From: Scylla paramamosain
Lineage: Eukaryota > Arthropoda > Malacostraca > Decapoda > Portunidae
DNA length: 64,000 bases
Direction: 5' to 3'
Assembly (NCBI RefSeq): GCF_035594125.1
Contig: NC_087157.1
Span: 9,399,501 to 9,463,500 of the forward strand
Below, piece after piece: positions 28,791-64,000 of this stretch (positions within the stretch are counted from its first letter, which is position 1; each line of letters begins with the position of its first letter). Made by a program: the position numbers and the translations under genes. The notes under the pieces were generated by a model. That model did no database searches and had not been told where the DNA came from. It saw only the letters and a list, made by a program, of their open reading frames with translations.

Positions 28791-29009
28791 ACCTGACGGC
28801 AACGAGTATATTCAGAGAAAACGCTTTCAGGAATGTCTTAAATACTTAACAACCTTCCCATTTTCTTTTTACAAATTTTATCATAAAGCAAATGGATATA
28901 ACCGTGTATTTTGTTTTACTTTATCATGGATCATAAAGTCAAATATTTGATATCCTATGTATGTAGCATCTGCATTACGATAAAATATATCAATACAGTA
29001 ACAGTAATG

Positions 29010-29029
29010 AAATAATGATAATAATAATA

Positions 29030-29087
<58 letters not shown>

Positions 29088-29127
29088 TAATACCAAAAAA
29101 GAATAACAATAAAATTAAATAATAATG

Positions 29128-29194
<67 letters not shown>
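29010..29194. repeat. (AAT)n arrays
   Basis: Two long AAT/TAA tracts are separated by about 35 bp. They yield long poly-Leu, poly-Tyr and poly-Ile shadow frames. Confidence 0.95.
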
Positions 29195-29196
<2 letters not shown>

Positions 29197-29598
29197 GACA
29201 TGAGAATTACCGCAAAGAACGTCATTTGGCATTGTCGTGCTTACGAGACATGACGGAAGTTATTGGGCGGTGAATGATATATACTTCTCAACTCCCTTCA
29301 TGCCTAATATTTCAGTAAGAGACCTTTTGAAAAAACTATTCATTATATTAATTCATATCATATGGATACATATCTAAACTAAATACCCTTATAATAAATT
29401 ATGAGTTTCTTTTCACATACCTCATAGCCATTTCCCATATTCACTCCTGCTGGTTTATACACACCTGACAACGCAATACTGAGTAAAATGTCCTGTCACC
29501 ATCCACTCCCTGCACACCGCAGATTTCTTAAGCTATTCATCCACTAAAAAATACTTTGGTTCTTGACATTATTATTTATTTATTTGTTTTATTTATTC

Positions 29599-32500
29599 TT
29601 TTTTTTTTATGTAGGAGGGACACTGACCAAAGGCAACAAAAATCCAATAAAAAAAAAAATGCCCACTAAAATGCCAATCCCATAAAAGGGTCCGAAGTGG
29701 TAGTCAAAAAATGAAGGATAAGTGTCTTGAAACCTCCCTCTTGAAAGAATTCAAGTCATAGGAAGGTGGAAATACAGAAGCAGGCAGGGAGTTCCACAGT
29801 TTACCAGAGAAAGGGATGAATGATTGAGAATACTGGTTAACTCTTGCGTTAGAGAGGTGGACAAAATAGGGATGAGAGAAAGAAGAAAGTCTTGTGCAGC
29901 GAGGCCGCGGGAGGAGGGGAGGCATGCAGTTAGCATGAAAATAGCGGTAGAAGACAGCTAGAGATGCAACATTGTGGCGATGAGAGAAGCTGAAGACAGT
30001 CAGTTAGAGGAGAGGAGTTGATGAGACGAAAAGCTTTTGATTTCACCCTGTATACAATAGCGGTATGTGGAGAACAACCCCCCCCCCCAGACATGTGAAG
30101 CATACTCCGTACATGGATAGATAAGGCTCTTGTACAGAGCAGCTGGGGAAGGGTGAGAAAAACTTGCGGAGACCTCTCAAAACTCCTAACTTTATAGAAG
30201 CTGTTTTAGCTAGAAATGACGTGAAGTTTCCAGTTCAGATTATAAGTAAAGGACAGACCGAGGATGTTCAGTGTAGAAGAGGGGGACAGTTGAGTGTCAT
30301 TGAAGAAGAGAAGATAGTTGTCTGGAAGGTTGTGCCGAGTTGATAGATGGAGATACTGAGTTTTTGAGGCATTGAACAATACCAAGTTTGCTCTGCCCCA
30401 ATCAGAAATTTTAGAAAGATCAGAAGTCAGGCGTTCTGTGGCTTCCCTGCGTGAAATGTTTACTTCCTGAAGGGTTGGACGTCTATAAAAAGATGGAAAA
30501 GTGCAGGGTGGTATCATCAGCATAGGAGTGGATAGGACAAGAAGTTTGGTTTAGAAGATCATTAGTGAATAATAAGAAGAGAGTGGGTGACAGGACAGAA
30601 GCCTGAGGAACACCACTGTTAATAGATTTAGGAGAACAGTGACCGTCTACCACAGCAGCAATAGAACGGTCAGAAAGGAAACTTGAGATGAAGTTACAGA
30701 GAGAAGGATAGAAGCCATAGGAGGATAGTTTGGAAATCAAAGCTTTGTGTCAGACTCTATCAAAAGCTTTTGATATGTCCAAGGCAACAGCAAAAGTTTC
30801 ACCAAAATCTCTAAAAGAGGATGACCATGATTCAGTAAGGAAAGCCAGATCACCAGTAGAGCAGCCTTGATGGAACCCATACTGGCGATCAGATAGAAGG
30901 TTGTGAAGTGATAGATGTTTAAGAATCTTTCTGTTGAGGATAGATTCAAAAACTTTAGATAGGCAGGAAATTAAAGCAATATGACGGTAGTTTGGGGGAT
31001 TAGAACGGTCACCCTTTTTAGGAACAGGCAGAATGTAGGCAAACTTCCAGCAAGAAGGAAAGGTAGATGTTCACAGACAGAGCTGAAAGAGTTTGACTAG
31101 GCAAGGTGCAAGCACAGAGGCACAGTTTCAGAGAACAATAGGAGGAACCCCATCAGGTCCATAAGCCTTCTGAGGGTTTAGGCCAGCGAGGGCATGGAAA
31201 ACATCATTGCGAAGAATTTTAATAGGTAGCATGAAGTAGTCAGGGGGTGGAGGAGAGGGAGGAACAAGCCCAGAATCGTCCAAGGATGAGTTTTTAGCAA
31301 AGGTTTGAGCAGAGTTCAGCTTTAGAAATAGATGTGATAGCAGTGGTGCCATCTGGTTGAAATAAAGGAGGGAAAGAAGAAGAAGCAAAGTTATTGGAGA
31401 TATTTTTTGGCTAGATGCCAGAAGTCACGAGGAGAGTTAGATCTTGAAAGGTTTTGACACTTTCTGTTAATGAAGGAGTTTTTGGCTAGCTGGAGAACAG
31501 ACTTGGCATGGTTCCGGGCAGAAATACAAAGTGCATGAGATTCTGGTGATGTAAGGCTTAAGTACCTTTTGTGGGCCACCTCTCTATCATGTATAGCACA
31601 AGAATGAGCTGTGTTAAATCAAGGTTTGGAAGGTTTAGATCGAGAAAAAGAGTGAGGAATGTATGCCTCCATGCTAGCCACTATCACCTCTGTTATGTGC
31701 TCAGCACACAATGACGGTTCTCTGACATGGAAGCAGTAGTCATTCCAAGGAAAATCAGCAAAATACCTCCTCAGGTCCCCCCAACTAGAAGAGGCAAAAC
31801 GCAAGAGGCACCTTCGCTTATGGGGATCCTGAGCGATAGGACAAGATACAGATATGAGATTGTGATCGGAGGAGCCCAACGGAGAAGAAAGGGTGACAGC
31901 ATAAGCAGATGGATTAGAGGTCAGGAAAACGTCAATGTTCAGGAAAATGTTGGGCGTATCTCCAAGGCGGTCAGGAATATGAGTAGGGTGTTGCACCAAT
32001 TGCTCTAGGTCATGGAGGATAACAAAGTTGAAGGCTAGTTCACCAGGATAGTCAGTGAAGGGAGAGGAAAGCCAAAGCTAGTGGTGAACATTGAAGTCTC
32101 CAAGAATGGAGATTTCTGCAAAAGGGAAGAGGGTCAGAATGTGCTCCACTTTTGGAAGTTAAGTAGTCAAAGAATTTCTTATAGTCAGAGAAGTTAGGTG
32201 AGAGGTATACAGCACAGATAAATTTAGTTTGAGAGTGACTCTGTAGTCATAGCCAGATGGTGGAAAACTCGGAAGAATCAAGAGCATGGGCACGAGAGCA
32301 GGTTAAGTCATTGCGCACATAAACACAACATCCCGCTTTGGATCGAAAATGAGGATAGAGAAAGTAGGAGGGAACAGAAAAGGGGCTACTGTCAGTTTCA
32401 GTGAGGAAAAGAAGATGAGGTTTAGAAGAGGAGAGGTGGTGTTCTACAGATTGAAAATTAGATCTTAGACTGCGAATGTTGCAGAAGTTAATGATGAAAA

Positions 32501-32610
32501 AGTTGAGGGGGGGTGTCAAGACATTTAGGGTCGTTGACAGAAAGGCAGTCCGACCGGGGGACATTTATGGTCCCCTCCCCAGATGGGGACTCCAAGGCTG
32601 GTGTAGGAGT
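29599..32610 (-). mobile_element. Jockey-like non-LTR retroelement, essentially full-length but frameshifted
   Basis: On the - strand the element starts at 32610, with 46 nt of leader before an ATG at 32564. It encodes an AP-type endonuclease (NFCNIRSLRSNFQ, FLTETDS, later [10 protein letters not shown]) and then RT (VPQASVLSPTLFLLF, HSYADDTTLHFS). The C-terminal tail stops at 29704, followed by about 100 nt of 3' UTR and a short A-tract. The reading frame would be near 950 codons. It is now broken into at least eight pieces by frameshifts, so it is inactive. There is no room for an ORF1/gag upstream of the endonuclease. It lies tail-to-tail with the + strand copy at 26416-27704. Confidence 0.85.
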
Positions 32611-32876
32611 CGCCATAATAATTTTGAAATTTTTGAGTGAAGGGTGTGTGTGTTATTAGGTGCTTGTAGTTATGTTTGGAGGAAGAGAGTTGTCTTTAGA
32701 GGGCAGACTGTGACTGTTCCCTTGTGTTGTGCGACACAAAGGGAAACATTCAGTGAGGTCACTGCTGGGTTTAATGATAAGTTCACAGCACCCCCTGAAC
32801 AATGCTTTAGACTTCACTGGGAGCAATTATCGTTCTGGCAGGTGTCTACTGCCTCCTCCTGGAGGAGGCAGTAGTA

Positions 32877-32877
32877 G

Positions 32878-32946
<69 letters not shown>
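32877..32946. repeat. (TA)n-(GA)n microsatellite
   Basis: A short TA run switches to about 24 GA units, preceded by the small palindrome GCCTCCTCCTGGAGGAGGC. Confidence 0.95.
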
Positions 32947-32949
<3 letters not shown>

Positions 32950-34080
32950 CAAAGTTCCTTCTGTCAACTCACTATCAATATCTCTAAAACACCTTTGAAC
33001 CAATAGTTCACACACATGAGCGTGCGTACACACACACACACACAGCCTTCACCTACCAAGCCAGAGCTTGCATCACATTTTTTTTTTTTACCGATAACAA
33101 GCAGTTATACTCTCTATCCCTGAGAAAGAGGAGGGTTTGTTGTGATAGGTCTTAGTTTTAGCCATAGATCAGGTTATCAAGAACTCTAAGCTCTCTCCCT
33201 GATCATAGAGTTGATGGTTAAAGACTCCTACTTAAGACCTTGTTGAATTGCACACACTTCAAGTTGCTAACCATGGGATGGGAACAATAATGAAGAAATA
33301 AGTAAAAAGGAGAGAAAGGTGAGAGATGATGATGAAAACAGGAACTGGGAGGGATTGTGGAGAATAAGCTTTGGGGATATCAGTAAAAATCTAGACTTTA
33401 AACTGGCATGCAGATACATATAAAGAAGATTTAAATGAAATGAGATTCTTGTCATGAAAATTCCATCAAAAGTTTATTTCAGGACAAGTGTAAGATTTTA
33501 AGGCACTGATAGACAGCTCTTTCTGGCTTACTTCCTGTGTGTCCCCAATTTACCACAATGCATCAGGTCTGAGTGACTATTGCTGATGATTTTATCCTGT
33601 ACAAGTCGCAACTAAAAAGATGTCCAGGTAAGATTTGGTTACATTGTTACAGACCATATTCTTATCAAAGAGACCAGCATTACTTTGAAGTTGGATATAT
33701 TCAGTTTTGATATATAGATATGAGTCAGACATTGTAATGGACATGTTAATTACATGGAAGATTGTTCTAACTGCACACATCAAGAATAGGAACATCTTGG
33801 GTTCAACTCAGAACAAATGTACAAGACTAGAGTCATGCTCAACTTTTTTTAAGGGTGGTGTCTTTGGCATGTCCAGTCAGAATGTGTTTTTAAAACACCA
33901 TCAGTAGGTGCAATTCACTTTGATGCAGATCATCTCCTCACCAGCAAAGTATCACAGAAAATATGGGAACCTAAACTCTGTTGGTGATATCTTTTTACCC
34001 TTGAATAACTTAATAAAAACCTACCTAACAGGGAAATGGAATTCTTGATCTCTCATTATTTTATGCTAAGAACACTAATC
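32947..34080. other. Intergenic 3' of midasin, no feature recognised
   Basis: AT-rich; only short low-complexity runs and no conserved open frame. Confidence 0.5.
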
Positions 34081-34093
34081 ATTACAACATCAG

Positions 34094-34099
34094 TTTATT
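34094..34099 (-). terminator. Midasin polyadenylation signal AATAAA
   Basis: A canonical AATAAA on the - strand lies about 135 nt after the midasin stop codon. The stretch between is AT-rich and has no further open frame, so a short 3' UTR is likely. Confidence 0.7.
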
Positions 34100-34233
34100 A
34101 AAAACATATACTGCATACAAACTTGCTTTATATGAACTGTTTTTACAATACAAATCAAAATTGGTCATAAATAATTACTCTAATACAATAATGTACAAAT
34201 GTGCAAATAACAGTAATCATAAATGGAATTTCA

Positions 34234-64000
<29,767 letters not shown>

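Overview
This is nuclear DNA from an animal, most likely a decapod crustacean and probably a crab. The evidence is three conserved metazoan protein genes split by GT-AG introns, very dense long di- and trinucleotide microsatellites, many decayed non-LTR, LTR and TA-targeting DNA transposons, and scattered TTAGG-like motifs. The species assignment is inference; no rRNA, tRNA or organelle sequence is present.

Three host genes can be rebuilt exon by exon. (1) The last three exons of a DUSP12/YVH1 dual-specificity phosphatase (1969-6206, + strand) encode its C-terminal zinc-binding domain; the catalytic part lies left of the window. (2) A complete RTCB tRNA-splicing ligase gene (6739-23195, - strand) has ten coding exons and a 506-residue product with all catalytic residues. 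(3) The last eight exons of midasin (MDN1/Rea1) run on the - strand from beyond 64000 to 34234. They give about 4005 residues, covering AAA modules 4 to 6, the linker, the acidic region and the C-terminal MIDAS domain. One midasin exon is 7048 bp long. DUSP12 and RTCB converge; RTCB and midasin are in tandem.

Layout: 1-1068, nested non-LTR retroelement in the DUSP12 intron. 1969-6206, DUSP12. 6739-23195, RTCB, with introns holding two TA-flanked TIR elements, a reverse-transcriptase remnant beside a microsatellite palindrome, and a second remnant split by an LTR-type pair. 23196-34080, intergenic, with an inverted-repeat element, TTAGG-rich patches, two convergent copies of one non-LTR family and a possible RTCB leader exon near 28.6-28.8 kb. 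34094-64000, midasin, whose introns carry a 3'-truncated Ty3/gypsy element, two more non-LTR copies (one hit by a TIR element) and many microsatellites.

Role of the genes: from family knowledge, midasin and Yvh1/DUSP12 both act in late maturation of the pre-60S ribosomal particle, and RTCB ligates tRNA halves and XBP1 mRNA. All three are housekeeping RNA or ribosome functions. Nothing in the sequence shows co-regulation. I saw no new gene system; the unusual material is in transposon nesting and in repeats placed next to splice sites.
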